Shown: positions 44,662 through 53,943 of the stretch, piece by piece
Layout: each line of letters starts with the position of its first letter
Position numbering within the stretch: position 1 is the first letter of the stretch
The notes under the pieces: generated by a model
Databases searched by the model: none
Seen by the model: the letters and a program-made list of their open reading frames with translations, nothing else
Told to the model about the DNA's origin: nothing
Position numbers and translations under genes: made by a program
Assembly: GCA_963790545.1 (NCBI GenBank)
Contig: CAWBPA010000019.1
Span: forward strand, 186,001 to 250,000
Origin: DATBJG01 sp963790545
GTDB lineage: Bacteria > Acidobacteriota > Vicinamibacteria > Vicinamibacterales > JAMQPK01
Reading direction: 5' to 3'
Length of the DNA stretch: 64,000 nt

Positions 44662-45951
44662 TCAATGCACGTGCGCCTGCGGCCGATCGGTTCGGAAGCG
44701 CACGAACACGTGGAACGACTGTGGAGAGCCGTAGCTGTCTCGAAGGTTCTCCGCGATCGTGTACGCGGTGATATCCGCACCCACGCCGACACGACCGAAC
44801 CGTAACACGGCGAAATCGTGGACGTACCCAGCCGTAAACGCGGCCACCCGTGAGATGCGGTGCGGATGTTGGAACCCAATCGGGTGGAAGCCCCCTTTGT
44901 CGAGGATATCTTTGGCGGCCAGCTCGGCGCGCCCGTAGACGGCGTCACGCGGGCTGAGTTGCGCGTGCGCCTCGAGAAGGTACGCATCCAGATTGCCGTG
45001 GATTTCGCGCGTCTCGCCCCAGGCGAGCATCGCATCGAGCGTTCGCCAGGAGTAGATCACCGAGGCGCTGAGCTTGGTGTGATCGAAGGGTTCCAGGATT
45101 TCGGGCTCATGTAGACGGGCGCCGGAAACCTGTGCTCTCCAGCCGCCGCGACTCCATTCCACGCGGGCAGCCCACGAATCGAGCGGTCCGGCGTCGATAT
45201 CGGTTCGATTCTCGTCGGGCTCCCGTCCGTGGAACCAGGAGGTGTCGAATCGAAACGGCTGCAGTTCCACGCCTGCACTGAGCACGTTGCTGGAGATGTG
45301 GACCGAATCGAGATAGTGGTGAGACAAAGGCACTTGCGGATTATCGAGTGCCGATCGACGATGCATGAAGACCGGGGGGCCAAACGCCGGCGACCCAACC
45401 AGCCAACCCGAAAACGTGAGGGCTATCTGCGCGACAGGATGTCTGTATGAGAGGCCCAACTGCATCAAGAGATCGTGTGGATGTTGATAGTCGATGAGAG
45501 GCGCCCGCTCGAAGACTTCGCCAGTCTGAAACACCTGGGGTGAGCCGAGGTCCTGAATCGTGAACGGTTCCAGCGAAAGCATCGACGCCACCGTCACTGT
45601 GCCTCGTCGAGTCTGCCGTGTCCCGGCGCCCATGAACCAGTTCTGCGACTCCCATTCCTGAAAGTCGGTGAACTTGCGCCGCTGATAGTTGAAGCCGAAG
45701 AATGCCGACAGGTCGGTCGTCCAATTCCAGCCATCGCCGGAAGGCTTCGACACATCCTGCTGAGGAGAGCTTTGACCGTAGACGTTGGTGGCCGTGAGCG
45801 AGAGGACCGCTATGAGCAAACAGAGGCGCACGCAGGAATCAGGGCAAAGGGCGTGCCCGGACGACTTGCGATGGGCCAACTCCGGACGGCTGTAATCACT
45901 GCCTGGACCACCGTTCAGGGTTACTATCATCGCGTTAACAGTTTCCGCCAC
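44662..45951 (-). CDS. outer-membrane beta-barrel protein of unknown function
   Basis: Up to 429 residues. An N-terminal export signal (VRLCLLIAVLSLTATNVYGQ) precedes alternating aromatic/polar strands typical of outer-membrane barrels, ending in SFHVFVRF before a short His-containing tail. Striking phrases are LIDYQHPHDLLMQLGLSYRHP and PVFMHRRSALDNPQVPLSHH, rich in His. The exact start is uncertain: ATG 45951 leaves a long prefix, whereas a GTG at 45831 would begin directly at the signal peptide. It is divergent from a cupredoxin-like lipoprotein, which suggests a role in metal (perhaps copper) handling. That is inference from context. Confidence 0.72.
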   Translation of the reverse strand: MAETVNAMIVTLNGGPGSDYSRPELAHRKSSGHALCPDSCVRLCLLIAVLSLTATNVYGQSSPQQDVSKPSGDGWNWTTDLSAFFGFNYQRRKFTDFQEWESQNWFMGAGTRQTRRGTVTVASMLSLEPFTIQDLGSPQVFQTGEVFERAPLIDYQHPHDLLMQLGLSYRHPVAQIALTFSGWLVGSPAFGPPVFMHRRSALDNPQVPLSHHYLDSVHISSNVLSAGVELQPFRFDTSWFHGREPDENRTDIDAGPLDSWAARVEWSRGGWRAQVSGARLHEPEILEPFDHTKLSASVIYSWRTLDAMLAWGETREIHGNLDAYLLEAHAQLSPRDAVYGRAELAAKDILDKGGFHPIGFQHPHRISRVAAFTAGYVHDFAVLRFGRVGVGADITAYTIAENLRDSYGSPQSFHVFVRFRTDRPQAHVH

Positions 45952-46057
45952 CGTAAGTGCTTACGGCCGGGGTAAATCGTTCGAATCGTCCAGGGACGGG
46001 AACAAACCGGCAATCGACTGAGATCGCATCGGCATGAGGCTTGCCGGCAAAAGGCAC

Positions 46058-46495
46058 ATGGGGTTCACACGGTGGTTGGCCGGCATTGTCACCTCGGTGC
46101 TCTGCGTCGCCAGTGTGGCATGCGGTGGCAGTAGTGGCACGCCGACCCCTCCGGCCGGACCCTCACCTCCACCGATCGCACCTCCCGTGCCCAACACGCC
46201 GCCGCTGACCGCCACGGTCACGATTGGGGCCAATGGTGTCAGTCCCAAAGAAGTGTTAATCGGGATTGGAGGGCGTATCACGTTCGTCAACCAGGACGTG
46301 CGACCGCACGACATGTTCTCGAGTCCGCACAACGATCATTCGCGCCCCGACTGTCCGGAGATGGCGCGCGTGGGATTTCTGGTTCCCGGGCAAAGTGGAG
46401 AGACCTCCGTGTTCGAGATGCCACGTGAGTGCACCTTCCACGATCACATCGACCCGCTGCACGAACCGCTCATTGGGAGGATCACGGCCAGATAG
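46058..46495 (+). CDS. cupredoxin-like lipoprotein
   Basis: About 145 residues. The signal sequence ends at ASVACGGSS, giving a lipoprotein-like cysteine, followed by a Pro-rich linker and a small beta-sandwich domain. Candidate copper ligands are His in VRPHDMF, Cys in RPDCPEM, and the cluster ECTFHDH. A paralogue with the same spacing (HTM, GDCPEI, TCGFHDH) lies at 62710-63138. It probably carries electrons or binds copper in the periplasm. AAGG six bases before ATG 46058 favours this start over the ATG at 46034. It is divergent from the barrel gene and followed by a heptamer array. Confidence 0.82.
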   Translation: MGFTRWLAGIVTSVLCVASVACGGSSGTPTPPAGPSPPPIAPPVPNTPPLTATVTIGANGVSPKEVLIGIGGRITFVNQDVRPHDMFSSPHNDHSRPDCPEMARVGFLVPGQSGETSVFEMPRECTFHDHIDPLHEPLIGRITAR

Positions 46496-46516
46496 CAATC
46501 CCGAATCCCCAATCCT
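46496..46516 (+). repeat. heptamer tandem array (unit GAATCCC)
   Basis: CAATCCC, GAATCCC, CAATCCT start on the base after the TAG stop of the cupredoxin-like gene. Confidence 0.88.
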
Positions 46517-46569
46517 TTGTGCCGCTGAGCTTGACGCGTGCTGGTGATAGACATATTCTGCAGTCGGAC

Positions 46570-46986
46570 ATGAAATTCTGGCGGAGCACGCTCCCGACGA
46601 TCGCCGCGCTGTTCATGGTCTGGCATGTCACGGCCGGTGCCGTGGTGCCGATGGCCATACACGTGCTGGAATTGTCGTCAACGAGTAGCTCGTCAGGTCG
46701 GTCCGAGACTTCCACTCCAGAAGTCTGCGAGCACCATGCCATGCCGGGCGCAATCTGCCCGATGCATTCCAAACCGGGCGGGGAACCGTCCGAAAGTCCG
46801 GCGTGCGCGATGGTGGCCTGCGACAGCGCCACCGGCGATCTGTTTTCGCTTCTGGCATGGAATGGACCGTTTGAGCCTCCCATCGAACTTGACACTCCTT
46901 TTTTGACTGCCGAGCGGCACGTCATACCCAACGTCCCGCTTCTCGATCTGTCCGCGTCACCCACGACACCACCCCCCCGCGCGTAA
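46570..46986 (+). CDS. small secreted Cys/His/Met-rich protein upstream of a TonB receptor
   Basis: 138 residues. An N-terminal export signal (LPTIAALFMVWHVTAGAVVP) is followed by a low-complexity Ser/Thr stretch and the metal-binding-looking segment CEHHAMPGAICPMH, then CAMVACDSATGD. The Cys, His and Met spacing is what periplasmic copper-binding proteins use, but no named family was recognised. It lies between a cupredoxin-like gene and a broken TonB receptor gene on the same strand, so it may help deliver or hold the receptor's substrate. A second small Cys/His protein holds the same position before the receptor at 58044. Confidence 0.7.
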   Translation: MKFWRSTLPTIAALFMVWHVTAGAVVPMAIHVLELSSTSSSSGRSETSTPEVCEHHAMPGAICPMHSKPGGEPSESPACAMVACDSATGDLFSLLAWNGPFEPPIELDTPFLTAERHVIPNVPLLDLSASPTTPPPRA

Positions 46987-47028
46987 GTTCGCGAGCCCTG
47001 CACAGTCAACCTGTTTAAGAACAGCGAT

Positions 47029-47052
47029 CGAGGCTTCTGGCCTCGGGCTACG
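47029..47052. repeat. short GTAGC-family hairpin (GAGGC/GCCTC)
   Basis: CGAGGCTTCTGGCCTCG followed by GGCTACG, resembling one half of the double-hairpin element. It sits 40 bases before the presumed start of the receptor gene. Confidence 0.55.
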
Positions 47053-47091
47053 TCAGCTTTTTCCGCCGCTGGTCGCGGGCTGGAGGGGGAA

Positions 47092-49482
47092 GTGGGATCC
47101 ACAGTTCGTTCAAGCATCCTGCGGGGCGCAGCCGCTGCATGCATGCTCTGCTGCTGTTGCGGCGAAGGTTCTCGCACAAAGTGAGGCGACCATCGGGGCA
47201 GGCCGTCACCGCCGCTGATGGGTCGGCGCTGCCCGGTGCAACCGATGACGCTGAAGTCCTTATCGAGCCGGCGAAGTTCGAGATCTCCGCTCGACGGAAG
47301 CCGGGCGGTTCATCGTCCAGCAGGTATGCCGGGTGAAGTACGTGCTGTCGGGGTCGGCCGAGGGGTTTTCGCCACGCGAATTGCAGTTCACGCTCGAGCC
47401 TCGAGAAATCAAGGTCGTTACGCTGCCGTTCGACGTTGAGCCGTCTCGAGGTCAACGTTCAGGTCACGGCTGAAGGCGTCTCGAAGCTTGAGCACACACT
47501 CGCCAAGTTCGACGGTCTCGTAAACGAGCTCAGCAATTCGAAACCCTGACCGCGAGTCAGCAGACGAACCTGACCGATGCGATCGTGACGGCGGCGCCCG
47601 GCATGATTCGCGGTCACGACGACTTCGTCCACATCCGTGGTCACGAGGTCGCGTTGAATCCGGTCATCAATGGCGTGTCCTTCTGGGAGAATCCGCATTT
47701 CCTGTTGTCTCCAGGGCTCAGTCCACTCGTCGATCGATACGGCGAATGTCATGACAGGTGGCTTCTCGGCCGAGTACGGCAATCGTTTCGGTGGCGTCGT
47801 TGACATCGTCACCAAGTCCGGGCTGCGGATGCAGCACGACGGGGTTCGTGTCGGCCAGCGGAGGCCAGGCGGGACGTGGAAATGCGACGGGCGAAATCGG
47901 CGGGCATCGCAACCGCTTTGGTTACTACGTGTTCGGATCGATGTTCACATCGGATCGTTTTCTGAGTCCGCCCGATCCAGTGGCCATCCACGACAGCGGG
48001 ACCGGTGGGCACGGCTTTGCCCAGCTCGACGTGAACCTTGCTGGATCTGGCGCGTTGAGAATCGTGGTGATGGGTGATGGCGACAATTTCGAGATTCCAA
48101 AGACTCCGCTCGATGTCGAGCAGCGGCCCCTGGCAAATGCCGAAGAGCGGAACCGCCAGCAGACATCCATCATCGGATGGACGAAAGCTTCGTCGAACGT
48201 CGCCATCGGTGCCTCGTTCTATCAGCGCTGGTCGAGTTCACGGCTGTCACCGGCGGCCGGGCCGTTGACCGCTGCCGCCGCATTCGATCGTGAGCTGCTG
48301 ACGATTGGCGGCAAGGCCGACGTGACGCGTTTCGCAGGTAGGCACGTCGATAAAAGCAGGAATTGACGCGGTTCGCCTGCGTCCCGACGAGGTGCTGTCG
48401 TACAACTATTCCGGTTACCGCACGTTGACGCACCTGCGCGAGTGGCCCCATGTCCATGTCACGGGTGACCCGGTGAATTTTGCCGACCGGCAATCTGGCG
48501 GTCAGATCAGTGCCTACCTGCAGGACGGGATCCAGTTTGGCGATCGTGTGACGGCCGACCTTGGTGTGCGACTCGATCATTACAGTCTGGTCACGACGGC
48601 CACCGAGGCCAGTCCGCGCGTCAATCTCGCGGTTCGGGTCGGTAGGAACGCCGTCGTCCACGCGTCGTACAACCACTTCTTCGTGCCGCCGCCCATCGAG
48701 GGCATCCTCACGAGTAGTGCCGGTCTGACCCAGCGGATTCGCGAAATTGGTGTGGCTCTGCCGGCGCTCTGGAAGCGACGACGGAGCATCAGGTCGAGTT
48801 GGGGGGATCCACGGTGGCCGGGCCGGTGCGGCTTGCAGTGACCGGTTATTACCGCGCATCCGACAATCCCGTGCACACCACCGTGTGGCCCGATTCGCGT
48901 ATTTATTCGTACGCAAGCTTCGATCGCGGCCGCGCCCACGGTCTCGAGGTGAGGGCCGAAGTACCGTCGCTCTCGCGGTATGGCGTTACAGGCTATCTCA
49001 ACTACGCACTCGGACGGGTGAATTTCTACAACCCGGTCACGGGCGGGTTTGTCACGGAAGCGGAGCACATCACAGACACCAACCGCTTCCTCGCTCCCAT
49101 GGATCAGACGCACACATTCACGAGCGGCTTGACGTATCGCCATGCGCGGAGCGGTGCCTGGGCGGGGACCATTCTGGAGTACGGCAGCGGCACGCCGATG
49201 GGTCATGGAGTAGGAGGTCACGAGCACACCGCGGGAGAAGCCGATCACGAGGACGCCACTTCATCGGGTGGCGCCGCTCGCATACCGGGGCACTTCACCG
49301 CGAATCTGTCGTTCGGGATTGATCTCCTGCGGTCGGGCAATGCCCGTGGAAAGCTCTCGTTCCAGCTCGACATTGAGAACATCACCGACAATGTCTATTT
49401 GATTGCGCAGGAGGGCGAGTTTTCGCCGGCACAGTACGCGATTCCACGACTCGTGTTGGCCACGGCGCGGTACCGGTTCTGA
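47092..49482 (+). pseudogene. TonB-dependent receptor, many frame changes (pseudogene or error-rich region)
   Basis: Joined across frames this encodes a receptor of about 796 residues: signal peptide ending VLAQSEATIG, regulatory-like domain, plug (VHIRGHEVALNPVINGVSFW, MTGGFSAEYGNRFGGVVDIV) and a barrel ending in ATARYRF. A His-rich loop, GHGVGGHEHTAGEADHEDA, suggests a metal ligand or metal cargo. GTG 47092 has GGAGG 5 bases upstream. About ten frame changes fall in 2.4 kb (near 47160, 47200, 47240, 47310, 47445, 47520, 47725, 47845, 48335 and 48770), far denser than elsewhere, yet no in-frame stop remains after correction. The final 680 bp (48799-49482) are intact. Confidence 0.72.
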
Positions 49483-49510
49483 TTCCGTCAGGTCGATTTT
49501 GAACGGTGAT

Positions 49511-49608
49511 GCCCTCGCGGGGGCTAAAGCCCCCGCGCTACGAGTGTGGGCGCTACGCGTGCGGGCGTTGAGCGGTGCTGACCTGTAGCGCGGGGGCTTT
49601 AGCCCCCG
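49511..49608. repeat. pair of GTAGCGCGG-family palindromic elements
   Basis: GCCCTCGCGGGGGCTAAAGC with CCCCGCGCTAC (49511-49541), and TGTAGCGCGGGGGCTTTAGC with CCCCGC (49584-49608), lie between convergent genes. The second copy is read as the last codons of the PepSY gene. Confidence 0.85.
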
Positions 49609-51196
49609 CCCCCGCGACACCGGCTTCCACGGAATCGTCGCCTTCCCACGCACCGGCGTGCCGTACGGTCCGCGCGCCACGACCCAATCGTTTGACGCCC
49701 AAATACAATCCAATCCCGCTCGAAGCGAGGCCGCCAAGACTCAACAGAATCATGCCGATGTCCCACAGCGGCCGCTTCTGATACCAGAAGGAAAAATCCA
49801 GACTGTGGAGTCCGTTGTACAGCCAGCGTTCGACACGCGCCAATCGAGGGACCTGAGAGAGGAGCTGGCTCATCTCCGGATCGATGTAGAACCAGGTTTG
49901 AGCCGGATCGTTGAATTTTACGCGCAGCACCGGCAACGGTGTCTGTCGCCCTCGCGAATAGTAGTAGGAGTCGTATTCAGTGAGCAGTTGCGATTCGATG
50001 ATGGTCGCGTCAGGAACCGCCGTGCGTAGCCGCGTCATTAATGAGTCGACGGTAAACGGGTCGCGTCGGATCTCGAGCGTTGTGGCAGAGATCAGCAGTC
50101 GATCGGGTTCAGCCCTTCCGGTCACGTAGTACGGTTGATGGAGCCGTTCCGGTCGTTTCTCTCCGCGATCCGCGTCTGGAGCATGTCGTACGACGTAGTA
50201 CGGGTCGTCCTGGATTTTCACGAACTCGACTTCTTTGATGGCCCGCCCCTCGAGGAGGTTGGCCCAGGTTGTCGGATCCATTCTCTGAAACTGCGCGAGA
50301 TCCAAAGGACCGCCCGTGAACAGCTCGCTCCTGACTTCCAGGCCTCGTGCGTTCGTCCAGGCGAAAGGCTCCATCGACAAAAGACCGCTGAAGACCCACG
50401 TCAGCGTGAAGACTCCAAAGACCACGCCGGTGACGTAGTGCCAGCGCATCCAACCCGAGTAGGGGACAGACGACCGCCGGATGGGGCGCGACCATCTGAA
50501 CTGTGTGACGCCAAGAATCAGTCCAATGACCGCGAGCACGCAGCCGAGCCCCGCAGCCCACACGACGATGCGGTACCAGAGCGGCTGGTTCAACCGAAGC
50601 GGCGCAAAGTACAGCCAATGTGGAATCGTCCCTATCCATGCCAGCGCGCGACCACGACGTGTGGTCATGACCGTGACTTCACCGAGCGGCGCGGAGACAT
50701 AGAGTTCGGTGCCAGCGGTGTCGCTCACCGCAAACTTATGGAGAGGCATCTGGCGACGCCCCTGGGTCAGCGTCCACTGATCGGGGCGCGTGAGCGTTCG
50801 GACATAGCGCACCTGGTTGTCAGGAAGGCTCATGAACCGGCTGGCGACGGTACGAGCCTCTATCTCACCGACCTCATCGAACAGCTCCCCGGTGTCCGCA
50901 AAAACTGTCGCGGCCCCTGGGAAGCGATACGCAGGCCGACCCATCACACTCAACAGAACGACGCGCTCAGGCATGCTTCCGAGTTCGGCACGTTCGGCGG
51001 CATCCGCCGGAGCAATGCGAACACCGGACACATCCAGCGCTGGAAGCCGGTCGCGGCGCAGCTCAGGAGTCAGGCGCGGCATGCCTCCCGCGTACATCAT
51101 CACAATGCCCGACGCGAACCAGACCACAAACAGCAGGCTCAGCGCGATGCCCAGGTAGCGGTGAATCAGGATGAGCCACTTGCGCAAGATCGTCAT
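49553..51196 (-). CDS. PepSY-associated transmembrane protein
   Basis: 547 residues with about four membrane helices: WLILIHRYLGIALSLLFVVW at the N-terminus, a pair near residues 205-280 (VVWAAGLGCVLAVIGLILGV, WHYVTGVVFGVFTLTWVFSG), and one near residue 500 (MILLSLGGLASSGIGLYLGV). Periplasmic PepSY-like segments lie between them. The His-Arg at the first helix and WHY at the third are the conserved features of PepSY_TM proteins, which include bacterial ferric and siderophore reductases. Its place between TonB receptor genes supports a role in metal uptake. The last ~18 residues (GAGAKAPALQ...) come from a palindromic repeat. It is divergent from the riboswitch-controlled receptor. Confidence 0.85.
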   Translation of the reverse strand: MTILRKWLILIHRYLGIALSLLFVVWFASGIVMMYAGGMPRLTPELRRDRLPALDVSGVRIAPADAAERAELGSMPERVVLLSVMGRPAYRFPGAATVFADTGELFDEVGEIEARTVASRFMSLPDNQVRYVRTLTRPDQWTLTQGRRQMPLHKFAVSDTAGTELYVSAPLGEVTVMTTRRGRALAWIGTIPHWLYFAPLRLNQPLWYRIVVWAAGLGCVLAVIGLILGVTQFRWSRPIRRSSVPYSGWMRWHYVTGVVFGVFTLTWVFSGLLSMEPFAWTNARGLEVRSELFTGGPLDLAQFQRMDPTTWANLLEGRAIKEVEFVKIQDDPYYVVRHAPDADRGEKRPERLHQPYYVTGRAEPDRLLISATTLEIRRDPFTVDSLMTRLRTAVPDATIIESQLLTEYDSYYYSRGRQTPLPVLRVKFNDPAQTWFYIDPEMSQLLSQVPRLARVERWLYNGLHSLDFSFWYQKRPLWDIGMILLSLGGLASSGIGLYLGVKRLGRGARTVRHAGAWEGDDSVEAGVAGAGAKAPALQVSTAQRPHA

Positions 51197-51269
51197 ACCG
51201 GCTCCGTTTCAGATGTCCGTGGCGTGGCTCCATCTTAACCGGTTGGGGAAGATGAGTGGCACCGCATGT

Positions 51270-51275
51270 TATAAT
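51270..51275 (+). promoter_or_regulatory. -10 box (TATAAT) of the riboswitch transcript
   Basis: A perfect TATAAT lies about 20 bases before the first conserved riboswitch base. A good -35 box at 17 bp could not be confirmed (TTGGGG lies at 51243-51248). Confidence 0.6.
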
Positions 51276-51289
51276 CCGCGCCCTTAACG

Positions 51290-51460
51290 ACGCCTCCCTG
51301 GTGAAACGGGAAGTGGGTGAGAGGCCCACACGGTCCCGCCACTGTAAGCGGGGAGCGGTTGCTCGCCACAACGACTCTCGATGAGTCGCGTCACTGTGCC
51401 TGACCGGCATGGGAAGACGAAAGAGCCGCCGCCAGGATCCGCGAGTCAGGACACCGAATT
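51290..51460 (+). ncRNA. cobalamin riboswitch
   Basis: The conserved core of the B12 element is readable in order: CCTGGTGAAACGGGAAGTGG, then GTGAGAGGCCCACACGG, TCCCGCCACTGTAAGCGGGG, and the closing GCCAGGATCCGCGAGTCAGG. Downstream hairpins CTTCCGTCCTTCGACGGAAG (51479-51498) and CCGGCG...CGCCGG, the latter just before the AAGGAG ribosome site, could form the expression platform. It controls the BtuB-like receptor at 51532 and probably the cytochrome behind it: bound cobalamin should lower expression. Exact ends are approximate. Confidence 0.93.
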
Positions 51461-51531
51461 GCCAGGCACGTCCCTATCCTTCCGTCCTTCGACGGAAGAC
51501 CGGCGCGTGGCTACGCCGGAAAGGAGATTCG

Positions 51532-53943
51532 ATGTCTGGACGTCTTTCGCCTCGCTTTTTCCCTTTCTTGTTCGTTTGGCTCGCAACGTTTGCGTCTGGG
51601 GTGGATCAGTTGCGCGCGCAAGCACCCGACCAGGGCCCGAGCGTGACTGTTACAGGTACGGTGACCGATCGTTCCGGGGGCCTGCTGCCGGGGACAGCAA
51701 TCGAAGCCATCATCGGGAGCCGGACAGTCGCAACCACAAGGACCGGCCCGGACGGGCGATACCGCCTCGACGTGCCGGCCGGTGTCCTGGTTGAATTGCG
51801 CGCGCGGCGGGACGGCTTTTCCGCTCAGACCGTCGAACTGCAGACCGTCTCCGCGCGAACCGAACGTGACATCGTGCTGGGCATCGGGTCCGTGACGGAC
51901 ACCGTGGTGGTCACGGCGTCCCGAACCGCGGAGAGTCTGGCGACAAGCACCGAATCGATTTCAGTGTTGGACACGGTTGATATTGCATCGCTCGGCAGCA
52001 GCCAGCTCGGTGACATCGTGCGCTGGGTTCCCGGGCTCAACGTCGAGAGCACCGGCCGTGAAGGTGCACAGGCGTCGCTCTTCGCGCGGGGCGGTGAATC
52101 GGACTACAACCTGGTGCTCGTTGACGGCGTTCGCGTCAACAACAGCGGCGGTCAGTTCGATTTCAGCCGGATCTCGGGCGCAGAAATCGCGCGCGTCGAG
52201 GTCGTGCGCGGCGCGCAGTCCGCGCTGTATGGGTCTGACGCGATTGGTTCCGTGGTGCAGGTGTTTACGAGACGTGCCGGCCCTTCCGATCGACCCGAGA
52301 TCTCCGGTTCCGTCGAGGGTGGAAGCCTGAATACCTGGCGAGGCGACCTGCACTTGCTCGGCGGCGCCCGCAACCGATTGGACTACCACGCCGGTATTTC
52401 GTTTCGGGGAAGCGACGGAGCTTTCGGGGAAGTTTTGCCGGAACCCGACCGCTTCGACGAGACGGATGTGAACGGCAACGTCGGTATCGTTCTCGATGAA
52501 CGCGCGACCCTGCGCACAGGTGTGCGCTACAGCAACGCGAATGGTCGCGCCGTAGGGCCCACCGCGTATGGTGCCCGCGATACGGGGACCGCCGCCGACA
52601 CCGAAGACCTTTCGTGGCATCTGAACTTCTCTCACGTTGCGACCTCGCGCATCGACCAGACAGCAACCGTCGCATACTTCCGTTCTGCGCGTGTTGCCGA
52701 AGATCGGGTCGTCGATCCAGCCTACAACGTCTATGCCGTGCTCGAGGGAACACCCGGCGCAATCTTCCCGAATAGCCCGCGCCTGGTGCGGCTCTTGAAT
52801 CAGGAGGAGTTCACTGCGCTCCAGACAAACTCAACCCCTCTCGGGCCTCAGCGGTTTCTGGCGCGGACCGCGTTTCCACGCGGCGACTTTCTTTCCACGT
52901 TCGAAAGCCAGTTCCGTCGGCCGGCCGTGCGGTACCAAGCCAATGTCACGTGGCTTCGCACCCAGGTCCTGAGTGCCGGTTACGAGTACGAGCGAGAAAG
53001 CGATCCGTTGAACGCCAGCTTCCTCGTCCAGAATCATGCGTACTTCGTCCAGCAGCAGTTCAACGGCCGCGATCGATGGTTTGCAGGAATCGGCGCTCGT
53101 GTGAACGACAATTCGCGGTACGGGACGGAGGTGATTCCCAAGCTGTCGTTGGGGGGCTACCTGCGCCCGTTCAGCGATAGTCCTGTCTCGTCGATCAAGG
53201 CGTTTACGAATGTCGGAAAAGGCATCAAGAACCCTGTCTTTGGAGAGCTCTACAGCTCGGCCTTTACCGATGGGAATCCCAACCTTCATCCCGAACGTGC
53301 GCGCACCTTTGATGTCGGCACCGAGATGACGTTCATTGACCAGCGTTGGCTGGTCCGTGTCACCTACTTCAACAACCACTTCAAAGACCAGGTGGCGTTC
53401 CGTTCGACAGGTTTCGGTCCCGACGGGCGCCCCGACTTCCTGAACATCGATGGTTCGAAGTCGAACGGTTGGGAGGTGGAAGCCGCGCTGCAGCGGCCGA
53501 TGGCGGGTCTCACGGCCAGTGCAGGCTATGCGCTGGTCGACACGGAAGTTGTCTCGTTCGTCAGCACCAGCGAGCAGTTCCAGCCCGGGCAGCCTTTACT
53601 GCGGCGGCCAAAACATTCCGGATCAGTCCGCCTTTCATATGTGCGGAGACGCGCGAGCATCAACTTCGATCTGCGCGCCGTAGGTCAGCGACACGACGCG
53701 GCGTTCCTGGGTTTGGTCGCCGTTCCGTCGCCGCAATTCCCGGCAGGCCGCGTCGTGGACATCACGGTCAACCCTGGGTACACACTGTTCGGCCTCGGCG
53801 GCGAGGTCCGACTGTCAGAGGATTTGACGGTATTTGTGAGGGTGGACAATCTGAGCGATACCACGTACGAGAGCGTGCTGGGGTTCCCGGGTCTTCCACG
53901 GACGGCAAGATTGGGCGCGCGGTTCAATTTTGGCGGGCGATAG
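51532..53943 (+). CDS. BtuB-like TonB-dependent receptor, likely for cobalamin
   Basis: 803 residues. A signal peptide (FFPFLFVWLATFASGVDQLRAQ) is followed by an N-terminal regulatory-like domain (GGLLPGTAIEAIIGSRTVAT), which classical BtuB lacks, then a TonB-box-like TVVVTASRT, a plug with LFARGGESDYNLVLVDGVRVN and RVEVVRGAQSALYGSDAIG, and a barrel ending in ARLGARFNFGGR. AAGGAG six bases before ATG decides the start. The cobalamin riboswitch upstream points to vitamin B12 or another corrinoid as cargo. Its TAG stop abuts the ATG of the next gene. Confidence 0.9.
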   Translation: MSGRLSPRFFPFLFVWLATFASGVDQLRAQAPDQGPSVTVTGTVTDRSGGLLPGTAIEAIIGSRTVATTRTGPDGRYRLDVPAGVLVELRARRDGFSAQTVELQTVSARTERDIVLGIGSVTDTVVVTASRTAESLATSTESISVLDTVDIASLGSSQLGDIVRWVPGLNVESTGREGAQASLFARGGESDYNLVLVDGVRVNNSGGQFDFSRISGAEIARVEVVRGAQSALYGSDAIGSVVQVFTRRAGPSDRPEISGSVEGGSLNTWRGDLHLLGGARNRLDYHAGISFRGSDGAFGEVLPEPDRFDETDVNGNVGIVLDERATLRTGVRYSNANGRAVGPTAYGARDTGTAADTEDLSWHLNFSHVATSRIDQTATVAYFRSARVAEDRVVDPAYNVYAVLEGTPGAIFPNSPRLVRLLNQEEFTALQTNSTPLGPQRFLARTAFPRGDFLSTFESQFRRPAVRYQANVTWLRTQVLSAGYEYERESDPLNASFLVQNHAYFVQQQFNGRDRWFAGIGARVNDNSRYGTEVIPKLSLGGYLRPFSDSPVSSIKAFTNVGKGIKNPVFGELYSSAFTDGNPNLHPERARTFDVGTEMTFIDQRWLVRVTYFNNHFKDQVAFRSTGFGPDGRPDFLNIDGSKSNGWEVEAALQRPMAGLTASAGYALVDTEVVSFVSTSEQFQPGQPLLRRPKHSGSVRLSYVRRRASINFDLRAVGQRHDAAFLGLVAVPSPQFPAGRVVDITVNPGYTLFGLGGEVRLSEDLTVFVRVDNLSDTTYESVLGFPGLPRTARLGARFNFGGR

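Noticed and set aside
50135..51238. 367-residue plus-strand open frame
   Set aside because: It is antisense to the PepSY protein gene and would run into the promoter of the riboswitch transcript.
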